Of a DNA stretch of 64,000 nt, positions 51,221 through 63,747 are shown one piece after another; within the stretch, counting starts at the first letter, position 1, and every line of letters starts with the position of its first letter. The position numbers were made by a program, and so were the translations under genes. The stretch spans positions 11,526,001 to 11,590,000 of the forward strand of contig CANTUZ010000005.1 in NCBI GenBank assembly GCA_947846985.1, read 5' to 3'. Under the pieces are notes generated by a model. The model was not told the origin of the DNA and did not search any database. It was given only the letters and a program-made list of their open reading frames with translations. This DNA comes from Fratercula arctica. Its lineage: Eukaryota > Chordata > Aves > Charadriiformes > Alcidae.

Positions 51221-52166
51221 TGATAAGAAAATAACTTAATTTCTTACAACAAATTATAACTATATTCTTCAATGCTCTTTTCAAGCAGTGCTCATATATG
51301 ACAAAAAGGTAAGGCTGTAGATAGCATATAAGTGATTTCTAAATTCAGTTACATCCTGTCGACTAGGACTTACTACTCCCCCAGACACAGCACCTCAGCT
51401 GACAATAATGCCATTGTCATGCAAAGTAAGTGGATAATCTTAAGTCACACTTTTTATTGAAACTGAACATTAAAGCACTCAAAGTATTGGCTTATTTTAA
51501 AACCATTCACCACCTTCACTGGTTCTGATAAACTTCTGTGTGAATTATTGTATCTGTACGTGGAAATAGAAAATAACAGGAAGGAGGCAGTTAAATTTAA
51601 ACCATCTACTTTCTGCTTGCATTATAGTGCCCATTTTAGAAATATTTTAGTCTTTATTAAAAAGGCTCAAGTATTAAAGAAGCTTCTGCATACCAAATAA
51701 GATTGCACTAAGAACTAGCTTGCCTCAGAATAAAAAAACTGCTGCTGCAGGTTATTTGTGGCTTGAATGTATCTAGTTTCTGCTTCCAAATTTAGGGTGT
51801 TTCTTCTGCTTGATTATAGAACTGACAGTCACCTTTCCTTTACTTGTGGGCTGTGATAAATGCTAACTCTTGGATTAAACAAATAAATTAGCCTTTGTTG
51901 GACTCTTCCTCCATAAGGACTAGCTGTTAATATTCAAACATGTATTATGCAAGTGATCATGCCTTATCAAATTATTCAAGTCAGGTTTTATAAGTGACTT
52001 GGAGTCATCAGCATTTTCCATATTGACTCTGATAAAAACATGGCATTTCATGAGAGCAAGAACAAATTCTTGGGAGTAAAAGAAAAAATTCAAGCTAACT
52101 AATCTTCTGTTATAACGGCTTTCTCAGTCTGTTAATTAACCAGCTATTTAATATTGCAATTATCTC

Positions 52167-52186
52167 TTTTTTTTTTTTTTTTTTTT
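52167..52186. repeat. T20 tract
   Basis: A pure T run in intergenic DNA with no visible element body on either side. Confidence 0.9.
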
Positions 52187-52688
52187 AATCAGAATGCCCA
52201 ATGTCCTTAGGATGATTGATATTAGATCAACATAGGTATGTTTATTAGCCACACTTACAAATGCCCATTCAATGTCCATTGTCAAGCTCTGTAACCCATA
52301 AAACTATTTCAAGTGGTATTAATTATGTTACCATCAATTATTTGTTTTCTTATTGCAATCCATCTCAGATTTTCTCTGATTTTGCTTCTAGCAGTCTTAG
52401 AGTAATTACTCTGAAGTTCATGATCCATACCTTTTCCCAGTTTAAATATTGGTACATCATCTACTCTCAGTCTGTTGTATCCCACAATTTGGTAAAAATG
52501 CTACTTGATCAAAAATTCTTTAACCATCCCAGTTATATCCTGTGAAATACTGGACTACAATCAAAGCTGTAAACGTATCTTTATATACAACAAATTAAAA
52601 GTAGGAATTCAGGAGGGACACATCATCACACAATGCAAAGAATCAATAATAAAATAATGTGACTTGACAGTTTAAAAAGATTATAAAA

Positions 52689-52930
52689 TTATGCTCTCAA
52701 TATATTGACCGAACAAAACCTTTTAATAGCAGTGTCTGGGCAGGAAGTTTGGCAGGAATCACAGTAATCCAGTCTGCAGTAAATAAAGGTGTGGGCAAGT
52801 TTCAAAACATCTCGGGTGCTGACAGGGTCAAAGCCTAGCGCTCTTCTACAAATGGTAAAAAGAAAATGTTCAAATGCTTGAAATGCTGTTCTCAAATGGG
52901 AAGATTCAAAAATAACACAACAGTCTGAAT
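52689..52930 (-). mobile_element. LINE reverse-transcriptase C-terminal relic (L2/L3/CR1-group)
   Basis: The minus strand keeps an open frame with CVIFESSHLRTAFQAF, then STRDVLKLAHTFIYCRLDYC, then DTAIKRF. LINEs of the L2/L3/CR1 group carry, in the same order, a LGVIFDSxLxF-like block, then a (KL)VHAFxxSRLDYCNSL block and a GLPxxxIKxLQxVQNAAAR block. The match is clear for HTFIYCRLDYC and weaker after it. The copy is short and has lost the catalytic RT motifs, which lie upstream in the family. It differs in type from the CR1 piece at 3.8 kb, whose equivalent block is PHLEYCVQFW. Confidence 0.65.
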
Positions 52931-53894
52931 CGGAAATGATACAGTAGCTGAAAAGTAATTCCATATAAAGAAAAAAAATAAAATCAGTAAATTCAGTAAG
53001 TGGTTATATTTAGAAGGTCTTAGTGCCAACTTTTTTTCTGGTAATGAGTTGTTGCCAACCCTCCTCCTCCTAAAGATAAATAAAATCAAACAGGCATCTT
53101 TTTGGTCACGAGAAACAAGCACAAAGATGGCCAAGACTTAGCAGAAAAAGATAGTGAAAGGCTGCATTGGATCATACATGGTAGCTATGCAAGGCATCGA
53201 AACCTGATTTCATGGATTTCTATGGCAGAGTTAGATCAATCAGAAGAAACAATTTCATTCACAGACCTGAACTTGACTCTTGGACAGTAAGTCCAGGTTT
53301 ATACTGGCCCTAAACCCATTCACCCTAGAACAAACAAATATGACCCTAAACCAAAATCAGAACACAAAGCACAACAAATAACATTTGACTTTGAAAAGTC
53401 ACAGAAATATTCTATCTTTTATGAAGAATTTAAATCTTTCAGTAACTTGCAGTTATTATTCTAAAAGCTTTTTCTGAGTTAAGCTATATTCTTGTCCCAT
53501 GGATAGATTTTGTTCTTACACTTTCTTTATACAGAGTGACTGAGTGGATTAGAAGTCACTACACTTATTCACATGGGAGAAGACTGTCATCTGGGGGGTA
53601 AGTATTATTCTTGTCCCAAATATGGCTGGCCAATATGCCAGAATCAGTAACACATATTGAACAAAATCCAGCTTGTGAAGAAAGCCATTTGTAAAACAGA
53701 CAAACAGAACCTCTGTGATTACATGCATGACAGGACAGAATTTTTTTCTCTACGAAGCAACAGAACAGAGCTGTTTCAGTGGGAGATCCTAAATTTAAAC
53801 CAAGCAGCATCAGGTTTCAGAAATGCACTAAAACCACCTATATCTCAATAGTTATTTGGACTTTTGCATCTGTAGCTGCATTTGAAAGGAAGAA

Positions 53895-54115
53895 AGATGC
53901 TTATGGAGAGCAGATGTACTGAGTTTTAATTGCAGTTCCCATCTGGGTGAACTTGTTGTCTTCTCTCGTCTTCAACAGGATGTGAAAGTATTTAGAAATG
54001 TTTCTTCTGTGTGAGGAAGACCTTAGTCATGTGATTACTGGGTTAAGATGTACAGATTAATGATTGTAAAGTGCTTTGAAATCCTGAGATGAAAGGTATT
54101 ATGCAAGAATGATGA
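53895..54115 (+). mobile_element. MIR/CORE-SINE-like relic with conserved LINE-type 3' tail
   Basis: The body shows gagttttaattgcagttccc and ctgggtgaacttgttgtctt, resembling the MIR gttcaattcccagctctgcc and ctgtgtgaccttgggcaagt. The end reads gattgtaaagtgctttgaa, atcctgagatgaaagg, tattatgca. This is the widespread amniote SINE/LINE tail (TTGTAAAGCGCTTTGAGATC, then CTCGGATGAAAGGCGCTATA). The tail is the best-preserved part. Confidence 0.65.
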
Positions 54116-54971
54116 TTTTATTCCATTTAATATCAGTTTGTTCATGATGATGTCACGTAATGCGAAAGGAAATATTCTTAAGCTTGGTGCTCATATCTGG
54201 CAAGGAAACTTGTATTCTGGCTGCAACAAATTTTCCATGTCCATGTGGCATAGCTACATCATAGACCTTCACCTTCTTCACCACAAAATAGAAGTGATAA
54301 TACTTTTTTATTCTCCCCTCCCTCCCAGTGTTCTTAAGCAAAAATAAAGCATGTTTGTGACGAGTACAAAGATGCTTGGATGGAATGGCCATATAACACA
54401 TGGTAACAGGACTATCGTCATATCAGGCAAGACAACATAATTTCTGTAGTCCTGACATAAATTGCAAACCAAGTGGGGAAAAAGGAATACCTTTTTGTGT
54501 GTGTGTACATAAAGCATAAAGTCTTCCAGTCTAGCATGTTGCCTGCTTTTACTGGGCCTCTGGCCTTTCTGGTTCATTAGCAGATTTCTCACACGCAGAA
54601 AAAAGACTTGCCCTGTTTTGTTTTTTTTTGGTTTTGCCTAGTCTTCAATCACCTGGTTCGCATTTCAGCAGTACTCCACAGACTATATCTCCTGCCAGCT
54701 GGTGAAAGAAAAAAGTGCCAAATCTCTCCTTGTATCATTTCCCCAGTCCTGCTTGCCACACCTGTGAAATAAAGGGAAGTCTCTCATGACACAGGGAAGG
54801 CAGAGAAGTAAAATGAAAGTATACAACTGGATGGAGGAAAGGAGAAAACCCCAGAATATTTCTGTAGCAGCAGTGGGAAAAGAGTTCTAATGTTTTCTTC
54901 CTTTACTTTTTACAAAAGCCTAATACATACAAGCGGCCAAAGTGCTAGGAAGTGTAATTCTACTTCTGCAG

Positions 54972-55081
54972 TGCTGCCCTCTCTGAAGGAAGGCTTAGGC
55001 TCCTGGAGAGCTCTGGGCATGACGGAGTCGCTGGGACAGGGCTCTGGCAGCCTGCCTAACGCCTCCACGTTGCTGCGGCAG
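54972..55081 (+). other. Exon-like GC islet of unknown identity
   Basis: A 110-base segment is bordered by an acceptor-like tctacttctgcag and a donor-like CAG|GTAACC. It is GC-richer than its surroundings with several CpGs. One frame stays open (LPSLKEGL to TLLRQ). I do not recognise the peptide. It could be an exon of an unannotated plus-strand lncRNA, a piece of an old repeat, or chance. Confidence 0.3.
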
Positions 55082-55499
55082 GTAACCCACTCATCTCAGA
55101 CAGACACTAGGTAAAAACTTTATGTTTCTCCATGATATAGCCTCGCACGTTATATAAGTAAATACATCTCTCTGTGTATAGCTGCACAGAGGAAATATTT
55201 ACACTGCTAAGCATTTGGATTATGAAAGCATAAATAAAGCGAAGGCTACTGGAGCCACTGTAAACCATCAGAGTTATGCTAGCCTAAGTATGGTGAGATA
55301 CACTATATAATGTGCACCGTTGTATCACATGCTCTGGATGTGTCAATACTAGCTACTGAACTGTGCTTTTAGGAAAATGGTATCTTCAGTAAGCTCCAGC
55401 AGTATCTTAATCCCTTTAGTATGGCTCTGATACACTGATCACCAAAATCTAGGGCAGGCCTCTGAAGTAGTTGGATCAAGCTCTAATACTCCTTTAGAT

Positions 55500-55580
55500 C
55501 ATAATCCTGCAAAGATTTAACATTTACAAATAACTTTATCATGTGAGTCATTAAATGGGTTGTTGGAAGATCAGGGTCAG
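55500..55580. repeat. Relic of an ancient palindromic amniote repeat
   Basis: The sequence ataatcctgcaaagatttaa, then ataactttatcatgtgagtc, then ggaagatcagggtc follows a repeat I know from sauropsid genomes: GATCCTGCAAACACTTA, GTAACTTTACTCATGTGAGT, GGATCAGGGCC. The family name is uncertain. The match is among the better ones of this type here. Confidence 0.5.
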
Positions 55581-58500
55581 AACTGGAACATTCAAGAAAT
55601 TCCATCTTTGGTTATATTTATCAAGGATATGACAGAAACAAGAAGAAAGTTAGGGTGGCTTCTGATAGATCCTCATTCTTAGGAGTATGCAGCATTTGAG
55701 GCCTTATATATCAGCTTAAGTTCACCCACAACTATTCAGTCCTGTCAGCTTCAAAGGGTTTTAATCATCATGCAAAGCTAAGTACATCTGCAAAAGATAG
55801 GGACCTGGGTTGTAACAGTCTTCCTTCTGACACAAATATTCTGCACTATGCTGTGACCCAATGCCTATTGTAATGCTTTCCCCCTCTGTTTCTAAGTCTC
55901 CTTTTCTTATTTTAACCTTCATCCTCCAAACAGGATACCTACCTGGACACCTCAGAGTACAAATGCTGTGAGGCTTTTACCTGTAACAGCAACAACCAAG
56001 ATAAGACTAGAAATAGGAGAACTGAAAGAGAGAAGCTACTCTTTAATTTAAAAGCTAAGCAATGAGTGTTTATAGCCCTCACCTGAGCTAGGCTACCCTG
56101 CCCTTGCCACCTCAAAAATTTTGGCTGTGGATTTGGCCTCTTACTTCTGTGTAAACCACTGGAAGTTTAATTTGAGGGAAAATAGTCGCATTTCTTGAAC
56201 AAGTTTTGTATGGTTTTGCAGAGGGGAGAAGAAACTGAGCAGAAGAAGAGGCATCCAAACAAAATATGTTCTAAAACATCAGACAGACTATAGATGGGTC
56301 AGGTGAGAAGTATATTCTTTGTCACTGCTAGGTTTGATATTGGATAATTAAAAAAGATTATCTAATCCTCCATGAGCATTTCTACCTGGAGATCTGCTAG
56401 AGCCCTGCTGTGTTTAGTTTCATGTTTGTCATTAGAAAGCCTCTGCCCTGTTGCTTACGCATCTCTCACAGAGATAAAATCATATAATATTTTAGGAATA
56501 AACACTCTCAGATAAATGAAAAGCGTTCTGGAAATAAAAGAGGAGGAAAACAACTATATGGACCTGGCATCTCATTTACTCAGTTTATACATGAAGAATG
56601 AATGCCACTAATTGCATATATTTTTTACTTTCTCATTATGAAGAAAATAAGACCAGAAAAAGACAACAGTGATTACTGCTAGGTTTGTAGATTGGTGTAC
56701 AATTAAGATTCAGATACTATTGGAAGAAAAACTGGGCAAGATCAGAGTATGAATGGTAAATTCAGAAATTCCTGCCTATCTGAAAATTATCTATAAGTAT
56801 TCAAATACCGAACAGTGCAAGTATTACATGTATAAAGGAACAATCTTTAGCATGTTACCAAAAAGCTAATTTTATGCAGAATCTGTCCTTTATTTATAAA
56901 ATAAATCCATCTATTTTATAAATCACATGTAAAAATACTTCCAGTGGTAATAGAAACATTTGATATGAATGCTTATTTAGAAGTTATCACTTCCTATTAT
57001 CCTTTATAGTTCATTTCTAACAGTTGCAAAATGGGTCAACTCTTTTTTTATAGGCTGCAGTGATACGATGCCTGTAAAACTGAGGTTATGAAATGCAAAC
57101 TATTTTACAACAGCATGTCCCTGCTATCACAGAGCAGCTTCCACATCAAATGCACAGCTTCTGTGCTTGTATATTGATTTCACTCCTGATAAATGAATGA
57201 AAGTCCCCCGCTATCATTACAGCATATCTGCTGCAAAATTCAAGGTTTTGAACAAACCTTTGCTTGAAAGTGATTTATTAAAAGCATTAATCTTAAGGTC
57301 TTGAAAAGCTAAAAGAATTGTCATTTCTAAATGACCTTGTTAGAGTTCATCAAGATCCCATATGCGCTTAAATCCTTGCAGATTGAAGGTCTTTTCCCAG
57401 TATTTTAAACAAGTTGCTAAAATTTAGTTTAGACAAAAAAATCAAGTACTAATTAAAGTCTCTTTCTATACTTTCTGACTGAAGAGTCAAAGGAGATGCT
57501 ACAATTATTTACTAAAGAAAACACTGTGTTAATTAGATCAGGACAGGAAATTTGCATGCTAATTTATTTGTTTAAAATAAAAGTGTCAGGGTACAAAAAT
57601 AGGTTGCTGCTTCCAAGACACACAACTAAGCCTGATAAGAAAAAAACCCTGTCCAAACAAAACTCTGAAAGTTGGGATTGTTTTTACAATTCTATATCTA
57701 ATGACAAATTTTATCTTAGAAAAGTTTTACAAATTCTATTTTTTCTAGTCATTCCTTAAAACACAATTTTCAATGTAGGTGTTTCGCAGGAACTAAAGGC
57801 CATACACATTAAGTAGCTCAGATGTTCCTGGTTTAGAAAAACTCATAAGCAGGAGATCATCTGACCAGCCCATAAAATAGATTGCATTTTTATAGTAATT
57901 GGCTAAATTATTGGTCACATTTCTAGATCTGTTGAAAACTACCATATGCCTAAGACAGCACAGTCCATAAGTGTGACTAAATAGTCATTAAATTCCTAAG
58001 CCAAAATTCTCCAGTACAGAAATCCTGTCCTGTTGCTTATCTGCAATTAAACAACAAACAGCTGTGTATGAAATACCATCAGTCCCAAGCATTCTAAAAT
58101 CATGGCTCAGGCTCCCCAGTCAGAAGTTTTTTTCACAATAAATGTGCTTTTAATTTGCTTTTCAAATACAACTGAGCAGATTATTAAGTGCTTTTCTGCA
58201 ACCACAAGAGCTTCATATGTAAGCTATTTTCATGTTTATTTTAAGAAAAAAAATCCAGAAGCTGGTGCTCAACAAAACCCACCAAAATTCATGACACTCA
58301 TGATATTGTGAAATCTAGTGATGACACATATGGAAAAATGAAGTGATACATGACATTTAAAAAGCTGCTTATTTAGTTTCGTCATGGCGTGTCAAATAGA
58401 CCTATCCAACAATTCTAGCATGCATGATAAAAGGGTTCTATTATCAAAAGGAATTAAGGTAAAAGACAAGCAGGCTAAAAAACAGAGTCCTGAGAGATCA

Positions 58501-60454
58501 AAAGGAAAAAGAAAACAATTTGCTTGCCTGCAGGAAAGGGAAAACCTCATTTAACTAAACACCCAGCAGAAAAGGCAGCATGTACATGGCTTAAGAAATT
58601 CCATCAGTGGTACAATTTATCCTCTTGATTTCATCAAATGGCAAATGACTGTACATACATATAAGGACAATCAGCTACGTTCTGTACTTAGTCACGCAAC
58701 CCAGGCGTGAGCAACTAGAGCTTAACCAGGGATTGCTTTTTTACCTCTCTCTTCAAACATGTTCATTGTTTATGCAGATGTAAAAGACAGCAGTATTTAT
58801 CCCATATTTCTTGCTGCATCTCAAGCCATTCTTGTAAGACAGATTCAAGGTACTGTGAAGACAAGAACAACTGATACCGTAGGGATTTTAAACAGGCTCC
58901 TCGTTTCCCCAAAGAAATGCTGTAAATGTATTCTGTAACTAGTCAGCCAGTACAAACGGGCTGTAGTCCAGCCCCGTCCCCACACGTAGCCTCCATTCAC
59001 TACAGCAGGATTTCACAAGAGCAACTGGGGGCAGAGTGCAGTTGTGTTTCAAAACATTTGCAGAATGATTGGATATAATTCTTTGAAGAGGATTTAATTT
59101 TCTTAATGAGTCTGAGTAAATCATTAGCCTCCACGCTTGCAAGGGGAATACTTCAGGAGATTTCATGAGGTATACTTTAGCAGAGCAAAACACAGACAAA
59201 GTCATACTTGTTGGACACAAGGTCACAGAACAGAGGGAGGTGTTCCTCTAATATTTCTACTGCACAGTGTATTTATAAAATACTGAACAAATCAATCACA
59301 CTGATTGATTTTACTGTACCTGAGACCATGTTTAAAATATTTCTTGACAATATAATTAATATTCCTTCTCATACCATGATTTTACCATAAACATGCATAT
59401 TGAAGTGCCTTCATCCCTGAGACCAAATTAAGGAATTATTTTGATAAGTGGAAATGTGGAAGAGTAGAAATCTTAAGCAGATGCCTCTGGAGCCAGGTCC
59501 TTCTCAGTGTTCACTTGAGCACAGAACATTTACTTGCTCTCTTTGAGTGACCAAAGATCTGAGTATTATGCTCTGGAAAACAACTGTCACGGTGCCTTGG
59601 ATGAATTGCATTGGTCATGAGTCCACCAGTTCTGGAGCCCAAGTGAAAGAAGCATGATTCGTGCCATTCTCCACATGCCTCTCTCTGCCTGACTCACCTT
59701 TCTGCTACTTTCCCCGCCCCAACTGGTCATACTCGCACTCTGCCATCTGCTCAGCCTATCTCAGCAAAACCCACGGCTTGTGCAAGCAGCAGTCTGTTGC
59801 AATCTTTCAGTGGGAAGCAGGAGGCCCACGTGGACAGAGGGTACCCTCCAGACCAGGGCAAAACACTTCCTAAAATAACCATATCTGTGACCCTGTTGTA
59901 AAAACTGTCTTTCCTGGGGTTTATTCCTTATTGCCTCCCACCTGCCAGCAAAGAACCTGACCCTTTCAAATCAGCACCGACTTACGTGGCTGGGAGCCAT
60001 AGGAAAGCTAGCACTTCAGGTTAGCACTCCCTTTCCCCTGCTTTAACCTTTGTAATCAAATATCAAAAAGAATAAAAACAAACTGTGGCTGCAGTCATTG
60101 GTGCCTTACATTTTCTGTTCTCACCAGCACATTTTATAGGTCACTGTTAGGCCAATGAAACATAACACGGTGTTCCTTTACCACTTCCCCCTTGCCCCCC
60201 TTTTTAAATTTGAAAACAGGTATCTTCTTCCAAGCTAAATACTTTTAACTACTGAACCTCACAGAAAAAGAAGGTCACAAGCTGACTCATCAACAGCCAT
60301 AATAAATGTGTTAAAGATTGTGGACAGGGCATCAGATCATGTAAGTTATATAAATGCCAGGTACAGAGATACTCACCACCCAAGAAAACAGGTGTATGTG
60401 TTCTTAAGGTTTACTATGATTTATGAAGTAAACATATTACTCCAGCAAAAACAT

Positions 60455-60530
60455 TCTGGGCTTGATCCTCCACTGCTTATCATCCATGTACATCTATATA
60501 CATCTTCTACACCCCATGCACAGAGTGAGG
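60455..60530. repeat. Short relic of an ancient amniote repeat
   Basis: The sequence ctgggcttgatcctccactg followed by a run of TACATC-type steps resembles the GGGCCTGATCCTGCACTG arm of old sauropsid repeats. Tentative. Confidence 0.35.
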
Positions 60531-63500
60531 TTTGAAATAAATCAGTTGAAGGGGGTTATATCCCATTTTGTGAGGCATAAACACACAACAGTTACTTTTA
60601 GAAGCTGACCTGCTGAGTTCACTGAGAAAGAGGAGGACAGTTGTTAAAAAGAGGCTAAGAAACAACTGTAAAGATGCCTTTATCCAAACAATTTATATTC
60701 CAAGCATTCAAAATACAGAAAAAATGTCCTTTGCAGTTACTATTTGGCACCACCAGCTGGATGCTCTAAGGAACTAAGATACAGATTTTTACTGCTTAAA
60801 ACTGGAAATACCGGCAAAGTGATCTTGCAGCTTATGGTCGTGTACACTATTTTGTCTTGCTGGTAAAGTGTAAGTATCTGGTACCTTCTGCACAAGAGGA
60901 TGACTATGCTGAATTTTATTCATTGTGTCAAGCAGCAGTCAAGTGAAAACCTGGAAATACTGAAAGATGCCCACCTGTATGCTGTGTGCCTCTGGTGAGA
61001 TCTCATGCCAGTGGATACAATATATACCAGGGTCCCACGTGGAAAGGGATTGTCCATCTCACCTGCCCCCTCACACCTACAGGTGCAAGTATTGGTGCAG
61101 AAGGAGCTTGGTCTCGTTGCTCCCAGCCATACCAGTATGTTCTGCGCAAGCGGCTGAGCACTGTGTGTCAGGGCAGATGCTCCAGTGTCAAGAAGGTTTC
61201 ACTTGGGCAGATTGCTGTAGCTTGTTGTCGTTTCCTGCAGGGTTGTTTCTTGCATCTGAGCTAATGGCAACACAAGGGAAGTAAGGGAAAAATTAGAAAT
61301 CTAGATATCACCTGACAGGACTTTTTTGCAAAGCCCTTCCTAGTCCAGTTGGAGTCTATGACAAACTTGCACTTTGTTATTGTCATGAATACGTGGCATG
61401 TATCACTCCTTAGGAGGAGTACACGATGTGAGCTAAGTAGGAGCAAAACGTATCATTCCATTTTGCCTGCTGGCAGAAAAATCCTGAAAGGATTAAGTTG
61501 TGGGTAACAGAATATACTAGAAGTGTGTAACCTAAGTGATGCAAAAACATTACTTCTTAATACAGAGCAACACAAACATATCAATCGCTCAGCAGGGTTC
61601 TGCTGTCCTTATCCCTTTGCCAGGGATGATGAATGGCATGAAAGGAAATTAAAATGACCTCCTGTAGATTCAGAATAGGTGTGGTGGTGGCAGGAGATTG
61701 TATCTCTACTCACAATCCTGGAGGCAAAACTCCTGTGCACAAACGTCCATTTTGTCTGAAACTGGATACTCTTCTACTTAAAAGACAAAGTAGTTCTGTT
61801 GCAAGTACAGGAAGGGAAGGGTGAGTAATTGCCAGAGATATGAAGTTTTATGTCAAGTGAGCTCAAAGGCATCATCTCTTCCCCCAACGACTGTTGGTCT
61901 GAGCAGAGTTGTCCCCTAAAGCTTTGCAAAAATCGTTTCCCCTTCCCAGACTGGATTCCTATGCATGGTGGAGGTACATAGGCCAGTCCTGAGGAAGCAG
62001 GTCAAGTGGCATAGTGACAAGGACTGAGGATAGAAAAGGATTAGAGGCTGAGTCAGTCATAGTAAGTGATGATTAACTTCGGTCTTCTTTGCTTTTGACA
62101 TGCAGATCATGTAAAATCATGGGACTACTTCATTGCCAGTCAGCCCCATGTCTGGGCCCTTCCCTTCCTAACCGGCGCCATGGACAAGACAGATCATACC
62201 AGCAGAGTAAAAAGCAAAAGTCGAAAATGAGTAAAAGGTATTCACAATAACTTCTGCTTCAATGGAAACATTGCGATACCTATAAACAAATAAACTATAA
62301 AATTTGGCACAAGAGGGGCCCAGGACTGGAATAGCAGGAATGTTGCAGATCAAGATTAATGTGCATTGGCAGAGCTAGGTGGAGAAACATGCACAGCACC
62401 TGTTTCCACGGTGCCTGTCTTGAGCTAATGACGTTAATCTCCTGGTTTCATAACCACCATATTCAAACCTACATCTTAAAACAATACCTTGTAGATTGTA
62501 ATGCAAACTATTTTGAGGGGAATTTTGCTGAGAACAAAAAACACGCATACATGTAACAAGGCAGCTGAATAAGAAAGCAATACATACTTACAAACGTGTT
62601 CACAGAGAAAGGATCTTACCTATTCTTAGGAATACATATACGTGCATGTGTGTATGTAAAACTATATATGTTCTATATATGTTGATAATGGGATAAGCAT
62701 TAAAAAGTGCGCCAAGAGAGATGAGGACTTTTTACAATCCCAGTCACCTGAGGTGCGGCATAGTTCCTTTCAGAAACCCTTCTCAATTTCTACCTCAAAC
62801 CCCAGAATGTCCTGCAGCCTGGATTTAAGACAGAAATTCCTAGCCTGGATGAGATGCTGGAGAATCTGAAGCTTTGCTTACAAATGTCATCATGCCATTA
62901 TATCATCATTTCATGAGGTGCCATTACGTTATTCAACCATCCTTAAATAACTATTACACTATTTCAGCCACTAATCCTTTCTGAGAAAGACAAGTAAGAA
63001 GAAAGCATTAATTAGGTGACCATTACATGAGTACTATTCTTTCTTTAGGACTGAATGTACTGCAGGTTTTGCTGTGCTGTATTCCTTCCTGAAATATCAC
63101 TAAGCCCTAACTCTATTAATGTCAAAACTCTCACTAATTTTAGCAGGTCTAGGAATAAACTTTTATTTTCACCAGCTAAGAACAATTCCCTCAAAAAGAT
63201 AGGGGAGGGAGTAGATACAGGATTCTGTTGCCATGTCTCAAGTCAGGATAATACTGTGTTTTTACATTGCTCTTGCATGTTTTGTCTTGAGGACAATAAC
63301 AAATATTTACAAACATACCAGCTCTCAAATCCGACTGAACTCCTTATGTAAAATATATTCTGAGATAAGCAGTACCTTTAACTTTGGGAAGTGTATGACA
63401 AGCCTGAAAACTTTCCAGTGTTTGTCATTTCTTTTAAAACTCATTCAGGAAATTCCTGGACAAACCATCAGTGATAATTTATCTTATTTAGGCATAATGG

Positions 63501-63734
63501 ACTCAGTATACACTGTAGTGAGAAAAACAGAACATTAGATCATTGAAAGACCATGTTAAATATTGTATATATTTTTAGAATACCCATGTAAAATCTGAAA
63601 TAATTTTACTGATAATAGGAGGTTCCTAGTTTTGCTGTTTTCTCTCAGGAAAACAACAAATGTGCAACTGCTTTAAAAACAGTGGACAGGCAGTGTCCTG
63701 GTATGCCAGAGGAGTGTCCTCAGCACAGAGACAC

Positions 63735-63747
63735 CCACTAGATGGGG
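63735..63747 (+). promoter_or_regulatory. CTCF-like core motif
   Basis: CCACTAGATGGGG fits the CTCF core CCASYAGRKGGCR at all positions except the C near the end. It lies about 26 kb upstream of the MICAL2 promoter, where an insulator between MICAL2 and its neighbour would be plausible. Occupancy cannot be seen from sequence. Confidence 0.35.
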
